From Bugula neritina (Eukaryota > Bryozoa > Gymnolaemata > Cheilostomatida > Bugulidae), in NCBI GenBank assembly GCA_964035545.1, contig OZ037767.1:14618498-14682497 (forward strand): DNA of 64,000 nucleotides, written 5' to 3'. Both the position numbers and the translations under genes were made by a program. A model generated the notes under the pieces. It did not search any database, was not told where the DNA came from, and was given only the letters and a program-made list of their open reading frames with translations. Position 1 is the stretch's first letter; the number at the start of each line of letters is the position of its first letter. Of this stretch, positions 47,448-64,000 are shown piece after piece.

Positions 47448-48273
47448 AGTTCCAACGTCTACAGCTAGCACATTAGTTAAGATATATAAATTCTTTTATT
47501 GCTATAAGATTACATTACTGCATTGTTTTATTACTACATTACTATTACATAATATTATTATACTGTGATCATGTAAAATAATGAATATTTTTGGTTAAGC
47601 TCTGGCTACATGACAGTTTGATGGCTTATTTTTGAGATTCTGTGCTAAAATTCAATTTGATTGCTTTTATTATATGTACTTTCACACTTTTGCGCACGCA
47701 TATGTAGCTGCAACATACTAGTATTTTTTATACGATAAAAATTTCATAAATTAAAATTTTCATGACCTTATGATATTATATTTTATATATACCGTACTTT
47801 ATATTTTTAATATATAATATATTATAATATATTTTGTATAGCTTTAATATTGTTATCTTTATAATATTACTATTTTTTGTTACTACTTCACAAATTTAAT
47901 CAGTTATATTTGACTGTGCATTTTGAGTTAAATCAATGATTGAATGAAAAGTATAACTGAAATTGCCACACAGTATAAGAGTTTCTGAAACTTCCTGAGT
48001 TTAATTACAACGGCAAACAGCATACATAGGGCCATTGGATATTCAACCTGCTTTTAATATTATTCAAATAATTTGAATCAATAGCAGCAAAACTTCAAAA
48101 ATATTTATTTCCGTTAGTTTTCAGTGAATGAAGTTTTATATACATCTCAAATGTTCTATTATGTTGTCAATTGAATATGTAAAAATCTAAAAATTTAATT
48201 TAATTTCGTTTCTCCACCGTGTGAAATACTGACATGTCATGATACATGGTTGTTTTTAAAGGCATGTATACAA

Positions 48274-48279
48274 AATAAA
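48274..48279 (+). terminator. Candidate poly(A) signal for ADAM10
   Basis: AATAAA about 830 bp after the ADAM10 stop codon. Nearer ATTAAA-like or AATAAT-like words could also serve. Confidence 0.3.
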
Positions 48280-49005
48280 TATAACTGTTATAAGTTTTCC
48301 AGCTGACACTTAACATTGAAAAGCAGTGCAAAACCAAAAAACATAATTTGTGCTATGAATTCTTGTTTGAACAACTAAAGACATGATTTCCAGGCACAAA
48401 AGTATATTGGTGTGCCAATATCATAGAAATGCAAAATGAAAGCTTTATGCATTCCTCTATTTCGTTGTTTTTGCAAAAATATTTCATCGCCCATGCATGA
48501 ATTATTGGTAAAAAGAAATACTTGTTTTAATTTTGGAAAACATTTGTAATTTTCCATATCATAAAACTTGTCTGTGTGACTCATTTAAAAGCAGTGACAG
48601 TAATGTCAGTTAATACAATAAAATAGTGACAGTAGAGGCAGTAAATACAATAATAGTAGTACTAGTAGTAGCAGTGAATAAAACAAATCTCATAATTAGA
48701 ACTCTAAAAAACAAGATTGGCAAACATTTTCAGTTTAAAATTTAATGAAAGGTATACTGAGGAGTGTTTTATTTCATTGCATAATATGCAGCTAAACAGT
48801 TGAATCTTAAAGCTATCCTATATATAAATATTAGAATACTTCAAAAGGATATTATGGCTTAAAAAAAACAACAGAGCAAAAGATTGAGCTTCAATGAATT
48901 TCATGAAAACTGGCCTTACTTGAAAAAATCAATAGTTATAACATTTTTATATGTTCAAATATAAACCTTCATATTAGAAAACTAAATTCATAAACTGTTA
49001 ACTGA

Positions 49006-49092
49006 CTAATCAGATCATAGCTTAGAATCAAATTGTCTAATCAGATCATGGCTTAGAATCAAACTGTCCAATCAGATCATGGGTGAGAGGTA
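49006..49092. repeat. Tandem array, unit about 35 bp, three copies
   Basis: The unit contains TAATCAGATCATGGCTTAGA and ATCAAACTGTC. It lies near the 3' end of the GPCR gene, possibly in its 3'UTR. Confidence 0.85.
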
Positions 49093-49379
49093 AACTAATT
49101 TTTAGTTCTTTTTTGGGGCTCAGCATACATAGATCGTCTTAGAGAATTACTTGTACGTAAACCATAACTTTAACATAATATTATTATATATTACCATATT
49201 ACAATATAGCCATATTACTGTTGTATGTCAGACAAAATGATACAAATATTAGCACGACTTTTGTTGTCTGCGTTCAGTAATATAAACAGCTGTGATATTC
49301 TTACGCATAATCGGTGGAAACTTTGCACGTCATTTATATATCTGTCAGCAAGTTGATTAGTTTTTGAGACGCAAGAAAA

Positions 49380-52300
49380 TCAGCTGCCGCGCTGGCAACG
49401 GCTGGAGTGGCAGCAGAATATATTCAGAAAGTTGGTACGGAAGAGCTTATTCATGAGACAGTAGATGATAAAGTTGACGGAGCTGTTAAAGATGATGAGT
49501 AAATCGAAGATGCCGGCCAACTTGAGGTAAATATTGTCAAAGAAGGTCGTTCCCATCACATGACTGCAAGAAAACAAGAAATGTTATGTATGATACAAGT
49601 TTAACAGTGACATATATTATGTAATTAGATTATAGAAAAAATGTAAATTTTACTTTGATTTTTGTTTAACAAAGAGCTATATTAAGAATAAATATAATCA
49701 ATAGTTTTTATATCTCCAAAACTTTTAATTTCACTCAGTAACATTAGTATACGAGGTTGGTGAGAGATAATAAATCTTATTCAATTGAAGAGTAGCCAAT
49801 GACTTTATAATAAGCCAACTATAATTTGAATTGGTGATTACATCATGCAGGCAATTTTGAAGAATGCTTTCAACACATCATTTAGAGAAGCAGAATTTAT
49901 TTAAAGGTGTTGATAAAACCACACACTGAGCAATGCCACCTTCAAGCATATAATACTAATACTAGTATTAATAAATCTACCAATATCCAACTGGTAATTA
50001 GATTAAACAAACAACTTTGTAGAATTTACATCACAGAACTTATGGAAGCTTAATTTACAAAAGATATTGATAAGATCATAGCCGCACCCTATTATGATGA
50101 AAAAGTCCAAACACTGAATAAAATGCAAATTATATGGTAATAGAATTATGATAATTATTTTGTAAAAGCATACAGTAGATGATTTAATAAAGAGTAATGT
50201 TTATAGATCTACGTATATTAAAATATATTGAGAAGTTAACTTAATTATATACCAAAGATTACAACAAATGTGAAACCTGTTTAGACATGCAACAAACTAT
50301 AGATAATGATATTAAGTTCAGAAACGAATTGCAATCATTTGGTAAGCAACATACTTTTAATCAGTGTTTGAGTAATCATAAAAGATATCCTTCCCAATGC
50401 CACTATAATTATGTTATATATACTGGCTTCAATCACTTTAAATGCTGAACATATAAGAGCACATTGTGCTGTTAAAATTTTATAATTATACAAACCGAAT
50501 TTCATGTATGATATTCAAAAGTTTAAACTGGGAACTTTTCTTGCTAATGCATAATTTTTTTTAAACACAACACAAGCACACTTATTGTAGACGAGTACAT
50601 GAATATAATAACCTGAGCAGGAGAAGTAAGGCAATGGGGAACTCGGCTAGAAAGGCTGTGATCACAAGCACAAGTAACATCATTGTTGTCCGGTTCGTCT
50701 GCCGTCTACGTGGAGAACAGGCGTAGGAGACAACTTTTCTACCTTTTTCCGAATTACCTGCGTTAGAGGAACATTTGCGACAGGCTGAGTTGTGACGGCT
50801 GCCTTCCTCAAATGAGGTTAATTGAGTAGAATCTCTTGCGACTAGTTTGGTAAACTGAGACTGCACCTACAAATCAAATTAATGAAATAGACTAAAAAGT
50901 ATTAGAAAAAAAGTTCTTTCACCGTATAATTTGTAAGATTAGGCATCAATTGCAGACTTTTAAATTACACTGGAAAATAAACAATGCGTTCCAGGCGTCA
51001 TTTGTCTTAGATTGAATTTCCAATGCAGCCACAACTTTAGACATAACATAATAATTACAACTTGAGATTAATTGCATTAAACATAACACTGAACGATATA
51101 CACATAAACAGTGTTTAAATTAAATGCAATTAAATTAAAATAAACTTGCCTTACAGAGTTTATGTATGAGCAAAGAACTGAAGATGGCAATCAGTAGGCA
51201 AGGTATCATTTTACCAGCGATTGCGACAATCCAAAACTGGATTTCCAGAAGCTTCTGGAAGCTCTGTTTCTCGGCCTCAGAAGAATTCACATGGCCAATG
51301 TCAATAAACCACGTTTCCTTGAGAACAGAACTGTTAACTTGTAGCCCATCATCTGCGCGAGAAGTACATAAATGAAACAATATTATGATAGTTAAAGATA
51401 TTTTATTCTGCACAACAACCTCAATGCTGTTATGGCTACAATGTATTGTAAATAAAATATTTTTGAAGCTAGTATATGTGTTTCTTGTTTAACTGAAAAG
51501 ATAAAAAAATATAGTAATAATTATATTTTTAGCATTATGATAGAAGCAGCTATTTAGGTGTCAGATATTATAGCTATACTAATTATTATATAATATCAGT
51601 GCTGAAAATTTTAGAAATTTATTTTCCCAATGCAGCTTACATGTTTGCTTGAGTCAAGTGGGTAAAAATCAATTGCAACATAATAACTAAAAATACAATC
51701 GGAAAAGGGATTCTAACACCTGCATGACATTTCAGTAGGCTACTTGAACTTCAATGACCTTCAATGATATCTTTTATTTAAAAGCTGATAGAATTAAGAA
51801 TCAATAAATGGAAAACAAACTACGTTTTAGTACAAACATAACTAAAAGGTAAATATTTCTTTGGCTGATTATTAGAAAAAATTCGATGAGCTTCATGAAA
51901 AAAGCTAAACCTTTCATTTGATTGGCTTGTGCTCTAAAAAATCTAAAATTACTTAGGTACTTCAAAAGACTACCAGAAGCTATTTAAATGTTTTTGCTCT
52001 TTATTTGCTAGCCAAACACAAACTAAGTTCATGGAAGGGCTCTATAGGCAGCTACGAATTGGAAGTGAGTGAATGCAGTAGTTGTAGGTTCTTAAGGTTG
52101 GAGTTATGAGTTTAGTGGAACTGCTTACAAAACCATTCAAGCTCATGGCTACCTTGGTGTTCGTATTCAACATGGACTCTCAGTGCCATGAAGTTAGGTA
52201 TTTGCAGGAGGGTTGTGATCACGGAGATGGCTGTGATTGCCAGGACTACATGTTTGTGACTCGCATACTTCTTGCCGACTCTACACAAGACAACCAGCCA

Positions 52301-53673
52301 GCGGAAGAAGCAGAGATAGACAGTCAGCCATAAGGATATCGTGTGAGACAGCAAACTGAGGTGTGCAAATACCTGAAGAGTTCAACAATATTACTACCAT
52401 TAGAATGAATTGTTCTATAAGCAGCTCCAAGTTGTGGGTCTCAAGTTTGAAGTTTGGGACCAAACTTGAGACCCTCAAACTAAAGTCATCCGTCACCCCA
52501 ACTCGGAGCTGCTTATAGAACAATTCCAATAAAATAGGCGTCCTGTATTAGTTATGCATTGAAAGAGCACTTCCCAACACAGTTGCACTATAATCTGATG
52601 AATATCCTCTGTACTAAGATATGACAGACCACCAGTGAGTTTTTCTCAAACGTTTTGTGAAAAAGGATAATGCCCTCTTATACGGCGGATTAATAAGCAG
52701 GTTATGTACTGTTATTATGACATTCATGAGAACAACTTAGTTATTCCATTGTGATGACAATTATGATGATGTTCAGCAAACTGCTGAGAAAGTCACCCAA
52801 GAAAGGTGCTAGCTAATTATCGACCTGTTGAAAATAATTAGCTGAAAGTGTTCACCTTCCCTCTTATAATCACGTAGATTAGGACAGAAATCTATAATCA
52901 TTTATATGTACAGCAGTTAATCTGAGTTGAGCCAACACATAGCAAGACACCCCTGGGTTTATTCATTTGCCAAATTGCCTGAAAACAAATTTATGCTTCT
53001 ACAATAATTAAAGTAGTCTGTACTAAATGCTAGAAGCAGCAATTAAAGTGAGTCGATTCTCTCACTGATCCCCCCATAATTTGAGGTTTTAACTTAGTAG
53101 TCTCTAATTTTGTCTTGCATCAAAACAAAATATTGGGGCTTACCACACCTTTTGGACTAACCGTCCCTCTAACCACCATGAGACAGAAGTTAATGAACAT
53201 AAAGCAGTGCTATGACTGCAAATATTCGATGCAATAGAAAGGAGTTAACTACACTTGGTAATTAAGTGCATTAAACTTTCTTATAATTGATTAAAGTTCT
53301 CCCACGAGGTGTTTAAGTACGAGGCATAATTGCCACCTACCAGCTTGTAGTAAACAAACGCCAAAGACTTGTCGATCTGCTCATTGTTGGCACCAATTAT
53401 CTTTGGAATATAGAGTAGGATGGTGAAGATATCGGCAGCCGCCACACTGCTTAGGATCAGGTTGGTGGGCGTCCTCATTGCCGGTCTCGTCAGCACCACC
53501 AGGTTGAAGAAATTTGCTATGATTCCAGTGGTGCAGATGACCAGAGAGACAACCATGTGGTCAGCGCTGTTTACATAAGCCTCGATATTGTCAAGTATTT
53601 CATACTTGCTGTCCAACGGCAAAACCATCTCGTTGGTAGAAGGCGTAGTGGAATTGTTCAATAGGTTTTCCAT
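49380..53673 (-). CDS. Rhodopsin-class neuropeptide GPCR, DMSR/FMRFamide-receptor-like (5 exons)
   Basis: Seven-helix receptor, probably for a myosuppressin/FMRFamide-like peptide, at the plasma membrane. Exons in order: 53673-53284, 52372-52129, 51352-51150, 50866-50613, 49563-49380, giving about 424 aa. N-terminal NNST and TPST precede TM1 (about residues 40-60, with GIIANFFNLVVL). TM2 has SVAAADIF. TM3 has HTISLWLTVYLCFFRW, where FRW replaces the DRY motif, as in the Srw/DMSR group. TM6 is MMLLVLVITAFLAEFPIALL, and TM7 NSSVNFIIYCLMNKLFR stands for NPxxY, which is also typical of this group. A Lys/Arg-rich, Cys-containing third intracellular loop (exon 4) is followed by a short CC-containing tail. 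Intron 3 is GC-AG (AAG|GCAAGT). Exon 1 has no usable GT donor in phase (see findings), so the gene may be damaged, unusually spliced, or contain a sequence error. It lies head-to-head with TMX1. Confidence 0.88.
52407..52526. mobile_element. Hairpin element (MITE-like inverted repeat)
   Basis: GAATTGTTCTATAAGCAGCT at the left is matched by its reverse complement at the right end. The match continues with one or two changes through CCAAGTTG and, after a gap in the left arm, GTCTCAAGTTTG. The two arms almost fill the 120 bp. It sits in GPCR intron 1, 35 bp upstream of the exon 2 acceptor. It has the shape of a small non-autonomous DNA element; no clear target duplication was seen. Confidence 0.6.
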
Positions 53674-54236
53674 GCCACTAATTCAAATAAAAAGATCTGA
53701 TATAACTAATCCATCAGTTTATAAAAGACGGATATTCTCCATGAGGAAATTACTTGTTATGCCACTGTGAATAAATGTAGTCGTCCAATTACCAGCAACG
53801 AAACTCAATACATTTTGTGTGAGACCTATCTAATTAAACACCAAGTAATGAGTGAATTCTACAGCATGAACTGAACTTGATTTGTATCGACCCACGCTGT
53901 GTAGACTAGAAATTACAATTCATAAGTATATCCCACGTGTACATCAATCAGTTAGTCTAAGACAATATATTATTATATAGCGTCAGGTTGAAGTAACTAA
54001 TCATGTCTGAATGCTCAATGATTAGCAATTCCATCAGTTTTATAAAATTTGTTCAAAAGGTTTTTAATTAGTTTTTTTTCTTAGGCCTAGAATGGCAAAA
54101 CAGTCTACATCCACAGTAGCAAAAGAATTTGTTCTACATTACACTACAAAACTATACAGATAAAGCTAAGGCTATACGTAATGTGTCTATATATACATAT
54201 ATGATATATACATATATACATATATATATTATATAT

Positions 54237-54312
<76 letters not shown>

Positions 54313-54375
54313 AATATACACACATGCATATATATATATGTGTGTATATATATATATATAATTATATATAATATA

Positions 54376-54420
<45 letters not shown>

Positions 54421-54449
54421 TATATGTGTGTGTAATATACACACATGCA

Positions 54450-54540
<91 letters not shown>

Positions 54541-54958
54541 GCATGTGTGTATATTACACACACATCGACATATTATATATTGTAAAAAAATTATTTTAAT
54601 GCCCTATGTTGAGGTTTTTGAAGCAAAAGTAAAAGAAATGAAACATCCATATTTTCACTATCACAAGTTAAACGGACTTAAAATTTATTTGTATTAAATT
54701 ACTAGCAACTAGAAACAAGAAGGTTTCAAAAACACTTCAGCACTTTATAGTGTTACCAGAGCATGTAGGAATTATCAGCAATAAATTATAAAAAACTGAA
54801 GCTCAAAAAGACAAAAGTTAGGAGTTGTCTTTCCGGGAATAAAATTGTAACCATAAGAATTTTGATTGTTCTAATTTGTTTCCGCTTATAAGTTGGCAAG
54901 TTTAAGTTGCAAGTTTCTTATTACCAGTATTCTACATTTAGTACCATTAACCGTCTCC
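53674..54958. other. Divergent promoter region between the GPCR and TMX1
   Basis: Contains a 400-bp TA/CA repeat block (54180-54600) and a copy of the dispersed GGAGTTGTCTTT motif near 54819. No coding signal; the long Tyr-Ile open frames on both strands are repeat artefacts. Confidence 0.6.
54180..54600. repeat. Compound (TA)n / (CA)n block with inverted symmetry
   Basis: (CA)13 at about 54243-54269, then long TA tracts, broken by GTGTGTGTAATATACACACA-type palindromic cassettes near 54303, 54427 and, reversed, 54541. Much of the block is its own reverse complement. Confidence 0.93.
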
Positions 54959-59786
<4,828 letters not shown>

Positions 59787-62506
59787 ATGGATAATTGATT
59801 TTTATAGAACCAATGAAATCTCTGTTTAGAAATCAATATACATGTACTGTGGTATGCTATTGGCTAGTTATTGTGGCATTACTATGACCAATATGATAGT
59901 TCAGCTTATGCATATGCAGTATATACATGTGAAGGCCTTATTTATACCACCCTTCCCCCTGTTTCCAATCAAACTAATTCCGATGCTGTTCAAATTTTAA
60001 AGACGATGTTTCTATTGTTAAGCTTTGAGAGAATTATAACCATACAATTTAAAGTTATTCAAACAATTTCAAATACTTATTATTATTTGTCACCTTTTCA
60101 TATACTATTTTTTATAACTTTTTTCTTTTGTCATTTTACTTTTATGTGAAATGGCAAAAGTTGACAATCATACTTTTTATAGCATATCTCTTTTTTAAAT
60201 TTTGTTTTTCATTTTCCCCAATTTAAAAATCAATAAAAACAAATCAACAAAAATCATCAAAAGCTGTACTACTGGTATCATTGTTTTACAAATTTACTCT
60301 CGAGGTTTAAGAATACCATTTCTAAAACCAGAATCTTAATATGTAATATTAATTAATACACGGCCACAATATATTTTCAGAATTTTGGAGCTAGTATCCT
60401 TTACTGGGTTCAACAAATTATAAAACTGGACATGTTTCTAAAAAGTGGATTTGAAAAAATATTTTAGCAGTAACATTTTAGTTCGATTCTGCGTGCAAAT
60501 AGTCTTGCTTTTCCACGTGCTTAGAGGTGAGCATAGTCATATAGTTGCTATGCAACGCAATTGTACGCGCAACAGTATTTTATTGAATAAAACCCTTATT
60601 GCACAATTATTAGTTACTGCACATAAAATTAATGTATCAGTCTTTTGAAATTTATTTAGAGATTGTTTTAAATCAAGTAAAATATAAATGTTAACAAAAA
60701 TATTTCTGCCACACTACGGTGATCGTTTTGAACGCGTACAATCTTCTATAATGTGAGTCATTCGCCCCACAAAGTTCAGTGGTGGGGTACTGAACAGCGA
60801 AAGTTGGATACCATACTCTTCGAGCGCATTGAATATCAATATTTTATGCAATATTTCATAGTGAAATACTATGGTATTTGGTTAAATTTTTATTAGCGTA
60901 TTTTGAGCAAAAATTAATTATTCACGTCTTCCCTCTCACAGTATTTGCGTCATGAGATTATCCTTATACGCCGAACAAAGTTGATATAAATTAAAATATG
61001 CTCACAGATGACTTGGAATGAACATCTTAGCTCAAAGTAAGGGTTTCCACTCAAATTAAAGTATGACGATTTACTTTTAGTGACAACCTACTATAATTAT
61101 ATCATTTCTATTCTAATAGTAACCATTACTTCAACTTTATAATATAATATTAATTATAACTATAAGATTCACAAACTGAAAAGGCCAATGTAACTTTTAG
61201 TTTTTTCAGTAACACTAACAGCAACACTAAGACCAAAAGTAAGAGTAAGTATTAGTATATTTGTCGTTTAGTTTTGCTATTTTAGAAGTTAGCAGTTAGT
61301 GTTACTAGGCCTAGTTACTGATTGTATAGGTAGAGTCAAACTTTAGGTAAATGATTATAAAGCTATAGTATATTACTGTTACACTTGCTGTTAGTAACAC
61401 TGTGTTAGTATTACTATATTACTATTACTATTAGAAGATGCATAATTATGATTATGATTATCAGTGATGACAGATGTTAGTGGTAAGCACTAAAAGTTTG
61501 AAACACAATCAATGTAATAATAATATTAATAATAATGGTCAAAATATCAATCAAAATGACAATGAAGGCCAATTAGGTCAAGATAGTCATTAATTAAAGT
61601 ACCACTACTACTACTACTACTAGTCAGTAGTTATATGGATATTTGTTTTTGTAGTAAAACTAAAACTTCAATTATTAATAGTATGTTAGTGTTACTATTG
61701 GAATAAAAATCAGATTGAAATTAAAATAATAATGTTTCAACTGATGATTTAAATAATTATATTTGTAATTAAGATAAATATGATTTAATTTAAATGTATT
61801 ATAATTTATAATAATTATACAATTAATATCAATTTCCATTTAACTTGAAGTCAACCAATCTTAGTTGTCATTGGGATTGTCCACTGATTTTGTTATTGCG
61901 TCATATACTGAAAATAAATCTTATGCAAGTATTTATTTTATTTCAAGTTTTCAGCTTAATTTGGATAAAGTACTGGATCTATTACTTAGCCTTACAGTTA
62001 AAGTGTATCATTAAGTGACTAGCACTGCAACTGTTAAAAATGCATCATAGCTAGTATCATTGTTATATTTTTGCTCAAAACTAATATCTGAAGTTGTATT
62101 CATATTAATATTTGTTATAAATGTTAAACATCATGTTATTCATCATTTTGATTAATTATGGCATTTATATGCATGTTGTGATTATTATAATAATAAATTG
62201 ATAACTATAGTTTATTAGTACTAGTTTCATCATGATGAATATTTTCTTTAAGCATTTGGTTAAATTATTTCACTTATAAGCTAGCGTCAATCTCATTTCA
62301 CACAATGATTGTTTGAAAATGTAGCATTTCTTACATATCTACTCTCATTTTCAGTATGTTTAAATGTCGTTTAGCATTATTGCATCAATTTTTGAAAACT
62401 GGCGTAATTCAACTGAAAATATATCAAGCACCTATATGGTTCTTCTGTGTTTGTTGTGATCATTATGTGTAATAAGATTATATGTTATAAATTGGTGTGT
62501 GTTTAG
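59787..62506. other. Intergenic region between TMX1 and the kinase gene
   Basis: Holds the TMX1 3'UTR (AATAAA at 60232-60237) and a cryptically simple AGTAACACTA/ATTACTATTA region at 61100-61460. The initiating exon of the kinase must lie here or overlap the region, but I could not identify it with confidence. The open frames at 59871-60149 and 60445-60648 are not recognisable. Confidence 0.5.
60232..60237 (+). terminator. Candidate poly(A) signal for TMX1
   Basis: AATAAA about 450 bp after the TMX1 stop codon, within an A/T-rich stretch. Confidence 0.4.
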
Positions 62507-63552
62507 AGTACAGAATACTCAGTAAGAAAGGAGAAGGCACTTTCTCTGAGGTTCTCAAATGCCAACTCAAACAAGATGGCTCCTACTGGGCCTGTAAGAA
62601 AATGAAACAGCGCTATGACAGGTTTGTTACTCACTCCGCTGTCAACCCACAATGTGCAAACAGCTTAAAATGAGCCGAACTAAACTATTGACCTTAGATC
62701 GATAGTATAATGTTATCTAAAATTAATTAATGTTATTAATATACTATTTTTGCTCATTGAACTTTTGCAATATTAATTAGCACCTAGTAACTAATAAGCC
62801 GTATCAAACTGTTCACATTCTAGTCTGCAATAACTGACAAAAACACAGCTAGTTTTCAAGTGGAGTTGTCAAACATGACTCGGTTTAGAGCTGCCAAAAT
62901 TTGCTGCTGCATCTCTGTCTTACATTTAGATACTAGAATAGTTTTAAATTAAAGTTAAATATTTTATTCAAGATCACCTGTGGTGTTCTGCACTTATTTC
63001 CTACAATAAACTGGCTAATGTCTAAATTCGTGTTTTGATTTAAGCCTTATTCAATTATTTAGTTAAAAGCTAAAGCTCTTGGTTACTGGTTATAGGAAAT
63101 GTTGGCAAGGTCATTGATTGACAGAGCATTGTGTGTGTTGGTATTGTTATGTTACCTTGTACACAATACACACATTCAGATGTATATAACGTAAAGCTAG
63201 CCACTCTACAGTTACAATAAATATAATCTCTAATACAGATTGATATACTAAAGTCAATAGTGGATTTGCTCCTGCATACTCTTAATATTGATTAATATGT
63301 TTGCTAATACTACTGCTTGACATTTCTATGTTCTTCTACTGTTTACTATTACTTGTTGATAAGCTTGTTTAAAGGGACTTTGATGTGCAATGTAACTCAG
63401 TACTTGGCTACCGATTCAACCAAACAGTAGAGTTTTATTGAGTCTGGTTTGTATGTTTGTAGCCTGGAACAGGTCAATAATCTCAGAGAAATACAAGCAT
63501 TGCGGAGGCTTGGCAACCACCCCAATGTGCTCAAACTGGAAGAAGTCATCTA
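62507..63552 (+). CDS. MOK: MOK/RAGE-like protein kinase (partial: N-lobe exons only)
   Basis: Ser/Thr kinase of the MAK/ICK/MOK branch of the CMGC group, associated with cilia in animals. Two exons are visible: 62507-62621 (enters in phase 1, leaves in phase 2) and 63463-63552 (leaves in phase 2). The first has the glycine loop KKGEGTFSEV and the ATP-anchoring lysine in YWACKKMKQR. The second has the alpha-C helix with its glutamate (EQVNNLREIQALRRL) and HPNVLKLEEVI. The LREIQALRRL and CKxMKQR features match MOK better than MAK or ICK. The second exon ends with TA before a GTACGT donor; the apparent TAG stop spans the junction and would become a Tyr codon after splicing. The starting exon was not found; the rest lies beyond the right edge. 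Confidence 0.9.
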
Positions 63553-64000
63553 GTACGTTGCACTAAGTCTATCACTGTTGTAGAAGTAGTTTGGTGTTTG
63601 ATAGGTAATAAAAGTCAAGGTTATCACCATGGATACCTATAGTGGTTGGGGATGGTAGTCAGTATTGCTATCTGGTAATGATAGGTTGTAGTTACGTCTA
63701 GTGCTAGTAAAAGAGACCTTGACTAATAGACTAAGTGCAGTTTCTTCAAATAGCGCTGGTTCTAAGGGAATTTTATAGCATTGGAGTTGGTCCGACTGAG
63801 AAATAAAACAGCCGCATTGAATACCCAAACTATAAACAACTTATGACCCCCCACCCCCCCCCCCCCCCGTAAACTGAGTAAATGCCACACCCCTGCACCA
63901 ATATTATGGTCCCTTCAAACATATGAAGCATTGAATAGTATTTGAGTTTTGTAATTTAAATATATATGCTACAATATGTTATTGCTACCTGTATTTGTGT
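63553..64000 (+). other. Intron of the kinase gene (to the window edge)
   Basis: No coding signal. A C-rich tract of about 26 bp, broken by one A, lies at 63845-63868. The minus-strand open frame at 63637-63828 is not recognisable. Confidence 0.6.
63845..63868. repeat. Poly(C) tract
   Basis: A run of C broken by a single A (CCCCCCACCCCCC...), the only long mononucleotide C tract in an otherwise AT-rich window. Confidence 0.9.

Larger units (their letters stand above)
47448..49379. other. Convergent intergenic region / 3'UTRs of ADAM10 (+) and the GPCR (-)
   Basis: No coding signal. An AATAAA at 48274-48279 could end the ADAM10 transcript. A three-copy array of about 35 bp lies at 49006-49090. 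Short (AGT)-type words occur at about 48590-48680. The small minus-strand open frame at 48375-48584 is not recognisable. Confidence 0.5.

Noticed and set aside
54144-54697. Several Tyr-Ile-Tyr-Ile open frames on both strands
   Set aside because: They are translations of (TA)n and (CA)n; all frames are open on both strands, as expected for this repeat.

Overview
The window is nuclear DNA of a bilaterian invertebrate: AT-rich, with intron-dense genes of consistent GT-AG exon phasing, long introns, many minisatellites, long (TA)n runs, and no operons or Shine-Dalgarno sites. A DMSR/FMRFamide-type peptide GPCR, invertebrate-style DHTKD1, ADAM10, TMX1 and MOK homologues, and about 20 dispersed copies of a GGAGTTGTCTTC / GGGAGATAACTCC-like motif make me lean towards a mollusc or another lophotrochozoan. 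That placement is inference; no species is claimed.

Layout, left to right. (1) 600-1315, minus: first coding exon of an unrecognised gene with a mitochondrial-presequence-like N terminus; it leaves the window on the left. (2) 1316-4287: a divergent intergenic region with cryptically simple DNA, a 59-bp near-perfect palindrome and a SINE-like fragment. (3) 4288-14734, plus: complete 20-exon DHTKD1 (2-oxoadipate dehydrogenase E1), with several introns filled by unrelated minisatellites. (4) 16241-35047, minus: a 10-coding-exon gene for an unrecognised protein of about 460 aa with an 11.3-kb intron. (5) 37460-47447, plus: complete 15-exon ADAM10/Kuzbanian-like metalloprotease of about 745 aa. 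(6) 49380-53673, minus: five-exon rhodopsin-class peptide GPCR, with one GC-AG intron and one missing splice donor. (7) 54959-59786, plus: complete 8-exon TMX1-like thioredoxin-related membrane protein. (8) 62507-63552, plus: two exons of a MOK/RAGE-like protein kinase that runs off the right edge.

The genes are a typical unrelated metazoan neighbourhood: mitochondrial lysine/tryptophan catabolism (DHTKD1), membrane-protein shedding (ADAM10), peptide signalling (GPCR), ER redox folding (TMX1) and a MAPK-like kinase (MOK). They alternate in head-to-head and tail-to-tail pairs.

I found no clear new multi-gene system. The most unusual signal is structural. Tandem arrays repeatedly sit on or inside introns, in two cases with a unit that begins inside the coding exon and so multiplies its 5' splice site (DHTKD1 exon 10, ADAM10 exon 3), and once making up essentially a whole intron (DHTKD1 intron 5). 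Other notable items are the dispersed 10-16-bp motif, a pre-miRNA-like hairpin, the 59-bp palindrome, and two splice junctions that do not read through with the best-looking canonical sites. Exon boundaries were placed by eye from splice consensus, phase and family similarity recalled from memory.
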